From the IMG/VR virus record IMGVR_UViG_3300031784_000056, positions 1 through 46,310 of that record: a DNA stretch of 46,310 bases; one strand, given 5' to 3'. This DNA comes from a virus. The notes under the pieces were generated by a model. That model worked only from the letters and a program-made list of their open reading frames with translations. It ran no database searches and was not told the DNA's origin. Shown here one piece after another: positions 27,092-35,929 of this stretch. Numbering within the stretch: position 1 is the first letter of the stretch; every line of letters begins with the position of its first letter. Both the position numbers and the translations under genes were made by a program.

Positions 27092-27201
27092 TGGCAAGCA
27101 ATAGAATTGTAATTTGCCCAGTTTGTAATAAAGAATTAGAAGTCAGATCAGATTTTGCCCATATGACATTATCTAACCATACAAATAAGGAGCACAAGTG
27201 A
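27091..27201 (+). CDS. 36-residue C2H2-like zinc finger protein
   Basis: A very small gene fitted exactly between its neighbours. The ATG overlaps the previous TAA (TAATG) and the TGA overlaps the next GTG start. The product has Cys9-x2-Cys12 and His24, His30 and His35, a C2H2-like pattern that could bind one zinc. Tight packing on both sides is the main support for it being real. Function unknown. Confidence 0.55.
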   Translation: MASNRIVICPVCNKELEVRSDFAHMTLSNHTNKEHK

Positions 27202-27401
27202 CAACGAGAGTTAAGGTGGACCTATCGTTCACACGTAATCTAGGAAATTATGAAAGCATTAAAATTGGAGTAGGGGTTGAAGATGATCTCCGAGAAGGAG
27301 AAAATGTAGACACTGCTACTGAAAGAGTCTATAAGTTTGTTGAAGACAAGCTTATTGAAAAGACTCGTGAGGTGGAAGAAGAGCTAAAGAGTGGCAAGTG
27401 A
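27198..27401 (+). CDS. Conserved small phage protein (67 aa)
   Basis: A 67-residue protein with a GTG start set by AAGGAG and overlapping the previous stop (GTGA). It begins with a beta segment (VKVDLSFTRNLGNYESIKIGVGV) and ends in a charged helix (KFVEDKLIEKTREVEEEL). The 'SFTRNLGNYESIKI' opening is one I recall from other phage replication regions, where its function is unknown. Confidence 0.6.
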   Translation: MTTRVKVDLSFTRNLGNYESIKIGVGVEDDLREGENVDTATERVYKFVEDKLIEKTREVEEELKSGK

Positions 27402-27708
27402 AAAAGAGCCATATGTTTTGATTGGCCTGTATCTATCTTTGTACAAAGAAAAATACAACAAGTCTCTTACTGTAAATAAGTTTAGAGAAAAGTGGGCCAT
27501 GAACGACGTTATAGAAAGCGTGGGCTTTGAACGTGCTAAAGAACTTCTTATATATTATTTTGCCACTAACAAGCAGGGTCATCCGCTAAACTTTTTCTAT
27601 AACAACTTTGACAGGATTGATTCTCTAAATAAAGAAATTCAAAAAGATAAGATTAATCGTAGCATCCTTTTGGGTGAGACGAAGAAGATGGTGGAGGGCG
27701 AAGAGTGA
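27391..27708 (+). CDS. Small protein upstream of helicase (possible loader)
   Basis: A 105-residue helical protein with a GTG start, overlapping its neighbour by 11 nt and the helicase by 4 nt. The position directly before a DnaB-like helicase is where many phages keep a helicase loader or replisome organiser, and the size and helical layout would allow that. No ATPase or DNA-binding motif is visible, so the role is only a guess. Confidence 0.5.
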   Translation: MASEKEPYVLIGLYLSLYKEKYNKSLTVNKFREKWAMNDVIESVGFERAKELLIYYFATNKQGHPLNFFYNNFDRIDSLNKEIQKDKINRSILLGETKKMVEGEE

Positions 27709-28970
27709 ATACAGAAGCAACATTAATCTCTGCAGTATGTAAGAATAAAGATATTAGTACGCTACTAGCAGACAATGTAGATGAGCTCTTTACTTCTCAC
27801 AGAGATATCTGGGAAAGTCTAAAAACTTATTACTACAAGTTTAAGGCGGTTCCAGAAGTTGGCGTTCTTATTGAGCGACATAAAGATTTTGAGCCAGTGG
27901 AATCAAAAGCAGAGACTGGTTACTACCTAGATATTTTAAAGAACGAATTCATTTCTAATAAGCTAAAGTCAATTATTATTAGAGGTGGGTCAGCATTAAA
28001 GGAAGATGCTGCATCAAGAGTTCTTGCACAAATGCAAAGCGATCTTGCTAACCTAAGCCGATTTACAAACAATGTTCGTGACTTGGATATTATTGATGTT
28101 GAAAATGCAGCACGACATTATGAGGCAGTTAAAGAGCGTTCATCTGTTATGGGCGGTGCTCCAGGAATTCTAACAGGATTTAGCGCTATTGATAAAGCTT
28201 ATCCAACAGGAATGGCTCCAGGACATTTGATTGTTGCTATCGGATGGCCAGGCCGTGGTAAGACTTGGTTTACATCATATCTAGCGTGTAAGGCATGGGA
28301 ACAAGGATTTAAGCCAATGATTGTTTCTCTTGAAATGTCTCCAGAGAATATGCGTGACCGTATCTTTACTATGCTTGGCTCTGGAATGTTTAAGGCAAGC
28401 GATTTATCAAAGGGAGATATCAATATTGATGACTTCAGGTCATGGGGTAATAAAAAGTTTGAAGGAAAAAATAGCTTTGTTCTTATTTCAAATGAAGGTG
28501 CTGCAGAAGTTACTCCAGCAACTATTCAAGGTAAGATTGATCAACACAAGCCAGACCTAGTTATCCTTGACTATCATCAGTTGTTTAATGATAACAAGAG
28601 GTCTAACTCTGAAGTTGAGCGAAATCGAAATGTATCTCGTGAGTTTAAGATGCTTGCAGTATCAAACAATATTCCTATCATTGATATTACAGCAGCCACA
28701 GCTGACGATGTTTCAGATCAAGACAATCCTCCTATGATGAGCCAGGTTGCTTGGTCTAAAGCAATTGAATATGATGCTGACATGGCTTTAGCAGTTCACA
28801 GATATCCTCAGAGCAACATGATTGAGATTGTATCTAGAAAAAATAGACACGGGCACGACTTTAATTTCTATCTAGACTGGGATATCAATCGTGGTATCGT
28901 CAAGGAAATTTACGAGAATCCATTTGAGAATGAATCACAAACAGATAAAAAGATTTCAAGTAAGGGTTGA
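27705..28970 (+). CDS. DnaB-like replicative helicase
   Basis: A 421-residue RecA-fold helicase that unwinds DNA at the phage fork. The N-terminal 125 residues are helical as in DnaB N-domains. The ATPase domain carries Walker A GWPGRGKT (180-187), a following strand with IVSLEMS (DnaB motif 1a-like) and Walker B VILDY (286-290). The C-terminal half includes SRKNRHGHD. The start codon is GTG, overlapping the previous stop (GTGA). The last part overlaps the next small gene. Confidence 0.9.
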   Translation: MNTEATLISAVCKNKDISTLLADNVDELFTSHRDIWESLKTYYYKFKAVPEVGVLIERHKDFEPVESKAETGYYLDILKNEFISNKLKSIIIRGGSALKEDAASRVLAQMQSDLANLSRFTNNVRDLDIIDVENAARHYEAVKERSSVMGGAPGILTGFSAIDKAYPTGMAPGHLIVAIGWPGRGKTWFTSYLACKAWEQGFKPMIVSLEMSPENMRDRIFTMLGSGMFKASDLSKGDINIDDFRSWGNKKFEGKNSFVLISNEGAAEVTPATIQGKIDQHKPDLVILDYHQLFNDNKRSNSEVERNRNVSREFKMLAVSNNIPIIDITAATADDVSDQDNPPMMSQVAWSKAIEYDADMALAVHRYPQSNMIEIVSRKNRHGHDFNFYLDWDINRGIVKEIYENPFENESQTDKKISSKG

Positions 28971-29229
28971 GTTTCAAGATGATTCTGGTATTCCAAGACT
29001 AAGGTATCAGTATGAAAGCATGCTAACGCATGATATGAGAAGTAAAGGATATGTCAGAGTGCTTGACATAGACACCAACTTTTCGGTACAATTTGACGGA
29101 GAAACTTGGGTGTTCTTAATGACACTCTATGGAGTATATGTAGGAAAGAAGAAGGCATGGCTATCAGAGGGCATAACGCAAGGAAAACTAATTCCACGCA
29201 GTATGCGCCAAACCATATCAAATCAATAG
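28930..29229 (+). CDS. Small unknown protein between helicase and primase
   Basis: A 99-residue protein from the ATG at 28930 (residues beginning MNHKQIKRF). An earlier in-frame ATG at 28891 lies deep within the helicase gene. It is beta-rich (KRFQVRVEFQDDSG, TNFSVQFDGETWVFLMTL). It overlaps the helicase end by 41 nt and the primase start by 73 nt, which is more than usual here. Genome packing supports expression, but I do not recognise a family. Confidence 0.45.
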   Translation: MNHKQIKRFQVRVEFQDDSGIPRLRYQYESMLTHDMRSKGYVRVLDIDTNFSVQFDGETWVFLMTLYGVYVGKKKAWLSEGITQGKLIPRSMRQTISNQ

Positions 29230-30152
29230 TTAAAGCTCTAGGTTTAGATGTTGTGGCGGAACCAGGAAATGAGGTTATGTTCTACTGCCCATTTCATTCT
29301 AATAGGCATACGGCAAGCTGCTGTATAAATAAATCCACAGGAGTTTGGTTGTGCTTTAATCCATCTTGTGGAGAGTCTGGAACATTAGTAGAGCTAGTAA
29401 GACGTGTTTTACACAAGAATGATTTTGAGGCAATTAGATTTATTGCTACTCAAGAAACAGAAATTTTAAACAACTTTGATGAGTTGGTTGCTGGAATGTT
29501 TGAAGAAAAGCCAGACTTTGAAGAATTTTCTCAAGAAACAATTGATAGGCTACACGCAGATCTTAGCGGTAGCAAAAATGCTAGAGACTACCTAGAGTCA
29601 CGAGGAATTAATTCTGAGTCTATGGACCATTTCTTTTTAGGATACTCTAATTCTATGGGTATGGTTGTAACTCCAGTTCATAGCCCAGATGGAACACCAA
29701 TAGGAATTGTTGGAAGGTCAATCGAGGGCAAGTCATTTAAAAATAGCACAAACCTTCCCAAGAGCAAAACTTTATTTAATGTACACCGTGCTAAAAAAAT
29801 TGGAAACCATGTCATTATTGTTGAATCAAATTTTGATGCTATCAGAATTCATCAAGCTGGATTTCCAAATGTTGTTGCCACACTTGGAGGATTCTTATCA
29901 ACAGAGCAACACAATTTATTAAACAGATACTTTAATAAAATAACTATAATGACAGACGCAGATTTGGCTGGCAGAGAGCTAGGCTTGAGCATAGCCAATA
30001 GATTAAAAAATAAAGACATCTTGTGGGCTTCGTATGAATATGGTAAGATATACCCACATGATGCAAAAGATGCAGGAGATATGACCGATGAGGAAATTAA
30101 ATCTTGTATTGTAAATTCAGTATCTGATATAGAATACAGATCCTGGGTTTAA
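29157..30152 (+). CDS. DNA primase (zinc finger and Toprim)
   Basis: A 331-residue DnaG-type primase that makes RNA primers. I chose the ATG at 29157, with AGAAGG just upstream; an upstream ATG at 29106 lacks such a site. The zinc-binding region has Cys44, His47, Cys66 and Cys71 (CPFH...CFNPSC). The Toprim domain follows with a conserved Glu (IVESNFDAI, near 221) and an Asp-x-Asp pair (MTDADLAG, near 266-268). It sits between the helicase and ssDNA-binding genes and completes the primosome. Its size is short for a bacterial primase, as usual in phages. Confidence 0.88.
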   Translation: MAIRGHNARKTNSTQYAPNHIKSIVKALGLDVVAEPGNEVMFYCPFHSNRHTASCCINKSTGVWLCFNPSCGESGTLVELVRRVLHKNDFEAIRFIATQETEILNNFDELVAGMFEEKPDFEEFSQETIDRLHADLSGSKNARDYLESRGINSESMDHFFLGYSNSMGMVVTPVHSPDGTPIGIVGRSIEGKSFKNSTNLPKSKTLFNVHRAKKIGNHVIIVESNFDAIRIHQAGFPNVVATLGGFLSTEQHNLLNRYFNKITIMTDADLAGRELGLSIANRLKNKDILWASYEYGKIYPHDAKDAGDMTDEEIKSCIVNSVSDIEYRSWV

Positions 30153-30187
30153 TGATATAATGGTAATACAGATGGATTTATACCATC
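30153..30187 (+). promoter_or_regulatory. Promoter and leader hairpin before the gp32-like gene
   Basis: TGaTATAAT at 30153-30161. The expected start is near 30168, so the leader would begin with a 5-bp inverted repeat, GATGG (30171-30175) and CCATC (30183-30187). AAGGAG follows before the ATG at 30209. The hairpin may be an operator or leader element, but is short. Confidence 0.5.
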
Positions 30188-30208
30188 AACTATATACAAG
30201 GAGAAACA

Positions 30209-30880
30209 ATGGGAATCGTTAAAGGTTTAAAAGATTTAAACAAGGTTATGGATAAGCCGCAAGCTTCAAGCGGAGATGGAACTAAGGGTCGCTGGGTAAA
30301 GCTAGAAGACGGTGAGAGCGTAAAGATTCGTTTCTTGCAAGAACTAGATCCAGATTCACCAACATACAATGAAAAGCTAGGTCTAGGATTTATTGCAGTA
30401 GAGCATACTAATCCAAAGGATTATCGACGCAAGGCACTTTGCTCAATGGATGATCAAGGTAAGTGCTATGGTTGCGAACAACACCGCAAGGACTACAAGG
30501 CAGGATGGAAGGGTCGCTCACGACTCTACATTAATGTTCTTGTTGACGACGGCAAGGAAGATCCATATGTTGGAATTCTTTCACAAGGTTCAAGCGGAAA
30601 GACAGTTACTCCTACTCTAATTGAGTATGCAGGAGAAATGGGAAGCATTAGTAACCTGATGTGGCGCATTAAACGAACTGGTACAAAGACGGATACAAGT
30701 TATACAATCATCCCTCTTGCCAAGGATGAAACACCATTTGATGGAAGTTCTCTTGAGCTTTTTAAGCTTGAAGAGACAGCAGTTCGTGATATGCCATACA
30801 CCGAGCAAGAAGCATTCTTTGCTGGCGAAGGTGGCAATTCAGATGAGTCTTCTGCTTCTAGTAGCAGCGTAGACTGGTAA
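30209..30880 (+). CDS. ssDNA-binding protein, gp32-like
   Basis: A 223-residue protein that coats single-stranded DNA. A zinc-binding set His66, Cys78, Cys86, Cys89 (spacing H-x11-C-x7-C-x2-C) closely matches that of T4 gp32 (H-x12-C-x8/9-C-x2-C). The C-terminus is Ser/Glu/Asp-rich and ends SSVDW, in keeping with the acidic partner-binding tail of ssDNA-binding proteins. It sits between primase and polymerase. Its arginines use only CGN codons, as in the capsid gene, which suggests abundant expression. It has its own promoter. A second, unrelated SSB lies at 36230. Confidence 0.85.
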   Translation: MGIVKGLKDLNKVMDKPQASSGDGTKGRWVKLEDGESVKIRFLQELDPDSPTYNEKLGLGFIAVEHTNPKDYRRKALCSMDDQGKCYGCEQHRKDYKAGWKGRSRLYINVLVDDGKEDPYVGILSQGSSGKTVTPTLIEYAGEMGSISNLMWRIKRTGTKTDTSYTIIPLAKDETPFDGSSLELFKLEETAVRDMPYTEQEAFFAGEGGNSDESSASSSSVDW

Positions 30881-30904
30881 CAGGTTAGTTAGGCGGAGAA
30901 TTAA

Positions 30905-33900
30905 GTGAACTTCACACATTTGCATGTGCATTCTTTCTATTCATTAATGGATGGGCTTAATTCTCCTGCCGAACTTGTTAAGGCAGCAAAAGATGCAGGT
31001 CAGACTGCATTAGCAATTACGGATCATGGAACCCTATCATCACACCGTGAAATGCAGATTGCATGTAAAGAACAAGGCATAAAGCCAATCCTTGGAGTAG
31101 AAGCGTACATATCACCAACAGATAGATTTGATCGCTCCTCCAAGACAGATAAGTCTATTCAAGCTTATAACCATATTATCCTTCTTGCAAAAAATAAGAA
31201 GGGTCTAGAAAATATTAATATACTACAGGAGCTTGCCTGGAACGAAGGCTTTTATCACAAGCCACGTATTGATAGGGAGGTGCTAAAAGAATATGCGGAA
31301 GGCATTATTGTCCTGTCTGGATGCCTTAATGGTCTCATCTCTAAATGCATCGAAAAAAATGAGTTCTCGGAAGCCAAAATTATTCTCAAAGATTTTAAAA
31401 AAACTTTCGGTGAAGATTTTTATATTGAGGTTCAATCTCACAACCCAAAAGAAATAAATGATGGTCTGCTTGCTCTTGCCGATGAACTTAAAATTAAGGC
31501 GGTGGCAACAGGAGATGCTCACTTTGCTAAGGAAGAAGATAGAGTCCTAGAAGAAGCAATGCTTATTTTATCAACATCCCCTAAGATGGATAAGGATGCT
31601 GATTTTGATATGTCTAGAAACATCAAGGACATTAATGATAGATTAAACTATTTATACCCAGATCGAAGAATATCTTTTCAGGATTATAATTTATTTATTC
31701 AGACTCGTGAAGAAATTCAGTCTGACTTTTTTGAGTCTGGAATAACAAGAACTGATATTTATGAAAATACAATGGAGATTGCCAATAAAATAGGTGAGTA
31801 TGACTTTAACCAGGGCCTAGACCTGCTCCCAGTCCCAAAGACGGATGCCGATGAAAGACTACGGGAACTGTCTGAAAAGGGCTTAGAGAGGCTCCAGAAG
31901 GCTTCAGATGAGGTATATAAAGCTCGCCTTGAGGAAGAGCTTAGCGTTATTGCCTCAAAGAACTTTGCCTCATACTTTCTTGTTGTGGCAGATATGATTA
32001 ACTGGGCTAAAGATAATGATATTAGAGTTGGTCCAGGTCGAGGTTCCGCAGCTGGCTCATTGGTATGCTACGCCCTTGGAATTACGGATGTAGATCCAAT
32101 TAAATACGATCTTCTATTTTTCCGATTTATTAATCCAGAACGTAATGACTTCCCAGATATTGATACGGACTTTGAAGACCGTAGAAGAAAAGAAGTTAAA
32201 GATTATCTAAAGAAAAAGTTTAAGCACGTTGCTTCTATTTCAACATATACTTATTTTAAAGATAAGGGAGTTGTTCGTGATGCTGCTCGTGTATTTATGG
32301 TACCACTTCAAGAAGTTAACCGTGCACTCAAGCCAGTGGATACTTTTGAAGACTTCATGGACTCTCCAAATACAAAAGAATTTAGAACACGCTACCCTGA
32401 AGTTGTTTGGCTAGCAGAAAGATTACGTGGTCGAATTCGCTCTGTCGGTGTTCACGCCGCTGGAGTTGTTGTTGCAAAAGATGATATCAGAAAGTTTGCT
32501 CCAGTTGAATCTCGTGAAGATGCACAGGATAAAGTTTCAGGAAGAATTCCAGTAGTTGCGTACGATATGGATACTGTTGCAGACATAGGTCTTATTAAGC
32601 TAGATGCACTAGGTCTTAAAACTTTGTCCGTAATCTCCGATACAATTAAATCCATTAAGGAAAGAACTGGCAAGACTATAAACCTGTCAGATCTAACAAT
32701 GGATGATCCAAAAGTTTACAAAATGTTAAGCGATGGATACACAAAGGGTGTGTTTCAAGCTGAAGCAACCCCTTACACAAACCTTCTTATTAAGATGGGT
32801 GTAGATAAATTTGAAGACCTTGCTGCATCAAACGCATTGGTCCGTCCAGGTGCAATGAATACTGTAGGTGCTTCTTACATTAAGCGTAAGCACGGAGATG
32901 AGGCAGTCCAATTTATTCATCCAATTATGAAGCCTTTTACTGAGAATACTTATGGTGTTATCATATATCAAGAGCAAGTAATGCAAGCTTGTGTACACTT
33001 AGGTGGTATGTCTTGGTCAGAGGCTGATAAGGTCCGCAAGATTATTGGAAAGAAAAAAGATGCAAAAGAGTTTGACCAGTTCAAGGATCGGTTTATTGAT
33101 GGGGCTTCAAAGCACATTTCTAAGAAGCAAGCCGAAACGCTATGGCACACTTTTGAAGCTCACGCTGGTTATTCTTTTAACCGCTCCCACGCTGTTGCTT
33201 ATTCTATGTTGTCTTATTACGCTGCTTGGCTTAAGACTTATTATCCTCTTGAATTCATGTTTTCAATTCTTAAGAATGAAAATGACAAGGATGCTAGAAC
33301 GGAATATTTAATTGAGTCCAAGAGATTAGGTCTTCGTGTATCACTTCCACACATTAACGAATCTGATATTTATTTTTCTTTACAGAAAGACAGAATCGTA
33401 TTTGGTTTAGCAGAAGTAAAGTTTATTTCTGATAGCATTGCTAATAAAATTATTGACCAAAGACCATTTAAAAACTATGCTGACTTTATTGATAAGGCTT
33501 CCAAGAAGGGCAGCGGAATTAATAGTCGTGCTATTGCAGCATTAAACTCAATCGGTGGAGCGGCATTTGATGACAATCCAAGAAACGGAAATGAAAAAGA
33601 TAATTATTATGAGTATCTAGGCATACCTACATTTAATTTAGAGGGAATACCTCCAAGGATTAAAGCACAAGCAAGACCAATTGAAGAGTTTGAAGACCTA
33701 GGATCCTTCGTTATGTTTGGAATGGTTAAGTCTATCAAGCGTGGCAATGGTTGGGCTAGAGTAGAGTTGGTAGATGAAACAGGATCTATTGGGTTGTTCC
33801 ATACAGAACAAACTCAAATTGAAACTAATCAGATGTACTTCATTCTTGTGGGCGATAACCGTATTGCAAGATATATTAAAGTTGGGGATATAGATCCAAA

Positions 33901-34174
33901 GAGTGGTGATATATTTGTAGACTATCTATACAGAAAAGAATACGATTTGGAAGAAGATGAATACACAGTTATTAACTTTACTCCATATACAACAAAAGCT
34001 GGAAAGACAATGAGTCACATAGTCCTTGCTAATGCCAATAAAGAATTGACAAGAGTAATTGCTTTCCCAACAATGTACAAGATGTCTTTGGCAAGAATGC
34101 GTGAAGGAATGAAATGTAAGGTTGTTCTATCTACTTTAGATGATGGAACTTTAATGGTAAAGGAAATAAAATGA
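30905..34174 (+). CDS. dnaE: DNA polymerase III alpha subunit (DnaE-type)
   Basis: A 1089-residue family C polymerase that replaces or supplements the host enzyme. GTG start with GGAG before it. The N-terminal PHP domain keeps its metal ligands (His7-x-His9 in HLHVHS, then TDHGTLS). The active centre has GPGRGSAAGS near residue 380 and FPDIDTDF near 416-423 (the paired catalytic Asp), and the region GLIKLDALGLKTL near 560 supplies the third Asp. A C-terminal OB-fold (about 930-1010) is present. Length is close to the usual 1100-1160. Confidence 0.95.
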   Translation: MNFTHLHVHSFYSLMDGLNSPAELVKAAKDAGQTALAITDHGTLSSHREMQIACKEQGIKPILGVEAYISPTDRFDRSSKTDKSIQAYNHIILLAKNKKGLENINILQELAWNEGFYHKPRIDREVLKEYAEGIIVLSGCLNGLISKCIEKNEFSEAKIILKDFKKTFGEDFYIEVQSHNPKEINDGLLALADELKIKAVATGDAHFAKEEDRVLEEAMLILSTSPKMDKDADFDMSRNIKDINDRLNYLYPDRRISFQDYNLFIQTREEIQSDFFESGITRTDIYENTMEIANKIGEYDFNQGLDLLPVPKTDADERLRELSEKGLERLQKASDEVYKARLEEELSVIASKNFASYFLVVADMINWAKDNDIRVGPGRGSAAGSLVCYALGITDVDPIKYDLLFFRFINPERNDFPDIDTDFEDRRRKEVKDYLKKKFKHVASISTYTYFKDKGVVRDAARVFMVPLQEVNRALKPVDTFEDFMDSPNTKEFRTRYPEVVWLAERLRGRIRSVGVHAAGVVVAKDDIRKFAPVESREDAQDKVSGRIPVVAYDMDTVADIGLIKLDALGLKTLSVISDTIKSIKERTGKTINLSDLTMDDPKVYKMLSDGYTKGVFQAEATPYTNLLIKMGVDKFEDLAASNALVRPGAMNTVGASYIKRKHGDEAVQFIHPIMKPFTENTYGVIIYQEQVMQACVHLGGMSWSEADKVRKIIGKKKDAKEFDQFKDRFIDGASKHISKKQAETLWHTFEAHAGYSFNRSHAVAYSMLSYYAAWLKTYYPLEFMFSILKNENDKDARTEYLIESKRLGLRVSLPHINESDIYFSLQKDRIVFGLAEVKFISDSIANKIIDQRPFKNYADFIDKASKKGSGINSRAIAALNSIGGAAFDDNPRNGNEKDNYYEYLGIPTFNLEGIPPRIKAQARPIEEFEDLGSFVMFGMVKSIKRGNGWARVELVDETGSIGLFHTEQTQIETNQMYFILVGDNRIARYIKVGDIDPKSGDIFVDYLYRKEYDLEEDEYTVINFTPYTTKAGKTMSHIVLANANKELTRVIAFPTMYKMSLARMREGMKCKVVLSTLDDGTLMVKEIK

Positions 34175-34380
34175 CAGAAGAAATAGACCCTAAAGAAGTT
34201 TTGGGAGCAATGAATGCAACAAGAGTTCTTGTTTCTGTGCTAGAAACAATTAAAACTGTTGAGGTTCCAGTGGATACGTTTGTAAGCTTAAATGCAGAAA
34301 ACCGTGAGTTAAATATTGATTACGATGGAGAGAAAAGAGTATTCAATTTTTCATTAAAGGCAGAGGAAAACAATGAGTAG
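34171..34380 (+). CDS. Small unknown protein (69 aa)
   Basis: A 69-residue protein whose ATG overlaps the polymerase stop codon (ATGA). An N-terminal helix with IDPKEVLGAMNATRVLVSVLE is followed by beta strands ending in RELNIDYDGEKRVFNF. No family recognised. It probably belongs to the replication operon. Confidence 0.55.
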   Translation: MTEEIDPKEVLGAMNATRVLVSVLETIKTVEVPVDTFVSLNAENRELNIDYDGEKRVFNFSLKAEENNE

Positions 34381-34720
34381 TGATAGCGTATTAACAGAGT
34401 ACGGCCTTGATGCATTTTCTGCAATTCTACATGAAACAGCAATTGAAAAAGGGTTCTGGCCCCACGAGATAGATACCAATATTGTATGCACAAAGCTGGC
34501 ACTAATACACTCAGAGGTGACAGAGGTTCTGGAGGCTATTAGAAAGAATAAGCCTACTTCAGAAGTTGTAGAAGAAATTGCAGATATATTAATTAGAACT
34601 TTAGATCTGTATGCAGGATTAAGAAATAATGAGTGGGTAACAGAAAGCCTTGATGAAGTTTTGGAAAACAAATTTAATATAAATAAAGAGAGACCACCTC
34701 TTCACGGCAATCGTTTTTAA
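34373..34720 (+). CDS. MazG-like nucleotide pyrophosphohydrolase
   Basis: A 115-residue all-helical protein with the MazG metal-binding pattern: Glu48 and Glu51 in the first helix (LIHSEVTEVLEAIR) and Glu68 and Asp71 in the second (EEIADILIRTLD). MazG-like enzymes hydrolyse NTPs or ppGpp-like nucleotides; phage copies may alter the host nucleotide pool. It overlaps the preceding gene by 8 nt and has its next neighbour behind a promoter. Confidence 0.78.
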   Translation: MSSDSVLTEYGLDAFSAILHETAIEKGFWPHEIDTNIVCTKLALIHSEVTEVLEAIRKNKPTSEVVEEIADILIRTLDLYAGLRNNEWVTESLDEVLENKFNINKERPPLHGNRF

Positions 34721-34722
34721 TG

Positions 34723-34731
34723 ATATACTAT
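34723..34731 (+). promoter_or_regulatory. Extended -10 promoter before the recombinase gene
   Basis: TGaTATACT (34723-34731) follows the MazG-like stop codon directly. The leader before the ATG at 34750 is only about a dozen bases, with a weak GAAAGAG. A -35 is not clear. Confidence 0.5.
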
Positions 34732-34749
34732 AAAAAAGAAAGAGTATAA

Positions 34750-35754
34750 ATGACAATAGAAATAGATAGTATCTTAGCTAAGCTAGATCCTAAAACAAGA
34801 GCAAGAGTTCAGTCTGCACAAGACGTGCAAGTTGAAAAACAAATAACACCAAGTATTGGATTAAATTTTGCATTACGTGGTGGTCTAGGTTACGGCAGGC
34901 AAGTTCTTGTATGGGGAAACAAGTCGGCTGGAAAGTCCTCTTTCTGCTTACAAATGATTGCTCTTGCACAGAAAGAAGGAAAGACCTGTGCTTGGATTGA
35001 TGCAGAAGCCTCATACGATCAATCTTGGGCAGAGCAACTGGGTGTAGATTCTTCTTCTCTTATTTATTCTCCAGCAAAAACCGTAAACGACATGGTTGAT
35101 GTAGCCACAAAGCTTATGGAGGCAGGTGTAGATATGATAGTGGTAGACTCTATCTCTGCCTTGCTCCCTGCAATTTATTTTGAAAAAGATGGAAATGAAA
35201 TGAAAGATTTGCAAGATACTAAGCAAATCGGCGCTGAAGCAAAGGATATGACCCACGCAGTCAAAATGTTAAACTATGCAAACAAAAACACACTACTTGT
35301 TCTCATCTCACAACAACGAAATCAATTTGGATCTATGCATGCTTCGCACATCCCCACGGGTGGAATGGCAGTCAAGTTCTTTTCTTCAACCGTCATTAAA
35401 CTATGGTCGTCAGAAGCTGAAGCTAATGCTATTAAGGCTGGCATTAAGGTTGGCGACAAAATTATCGAACAAAGAGTCGGACGACCAGTTAACTGGATTG
35501 TTGATTACAACAAACTCGGCCCCCCAAATCTATCAGGACAATATGACTTTTACTACCAAGGGGACTCTCTTGGTGTAGATCGCATAGGTGAAACGCTTGA
35601 CGTTGCAGAAATGTGCGGGATTGTAGAAAAGGGTGGAGCATGGTATACAGTAAATGGAGAACGTTTGCAAGGACGTGCAAAGGCTGTAGCATATTTAAAG
35701 GAAAATCCAGATGTTGTAGACAGCTTAGAAGAAGAGATAAATGCCAAATATTAA
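34750..35754 (+). CDS. RecA-like recombinase
   Basis: A 334-residue strand-exchange ATPase that pairs homologous DNA during replication and repair. Walker A is GNKSAGKS (56-63), Walker B is MIVVDS (about 128-134), and SQQRNQFGS and the Lys-rich core match RecA/UvsX-type proteins. The C-terminal helix is acidic (DVVDSLEEEINAKY). Length suits phage RecA-like proteins. It follows a promoter and is followed by the Hjc-like gene and SSB, making a recombination block. Confidence 0.9.
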   Translation: MTIEIDSILAKLDPKTRARVQSAQDVQVEKQITPSIGLNFALRGGLGYGRQVLVWGNKSAGKSSFCLQMIALAQKEGKTCAWIDAEASYDQSWAEQLGVDSSSLIYSPAKTVNDMVDVATKLMEAGVDMIVVDSISALLPAIYFEKDGNEMKDLQDTKQIGAEAKDMTHAVKMLNYANKNTLLVLISQQRNQFGSMHASHIPTGGMAVKFFSSTVIKLWSSEAEANAIKAGIKVGDKIIEQRVGRPVNWIVDYNKLGPPNLSGQYDFYYQGDSLGVDRIGETLDVAEMCGIVEKGGAWYTVNGERLQGRAKAVAYLKENPDVVDSLEEEINAKY

Positions 35755-35929
35755 TGAATTTCTTCATGAGCCAGAAAAGGTATTTGCTCCAGAGCTTGAA
35801 AAAATAGGTGGAGCAAAGCCTTGCAGCAAATGCGATAAAGATTCTGAAGAATATTTTTGGGATGCAGTTACAATGACTATATCCTGGGAGTGCCCAGACG
35901 GGCACAAGAATTCTTATGTGGTTGGCTAA
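35741..35929 (+). CDS. Small zinc-binding protein (62 aa)
   Basis: A 62-residue protein with Cys28-x2-Cys31 and, after a beta pair (YFWDAVTMTISWE), Cys51 and His55 (CPDGH), giving a zinc ribbon. It overlaps RecA by 14 nt and the next gene by one base (TAATG). Unknown role, perhaps accessory to recombination. Confidence 0.6.
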   Translation: MPNINEFLHEPEKVFAPELEKIGGAKPCSKCDKDSEEYFWDAVTMTISWECPDGHKNSYVVG

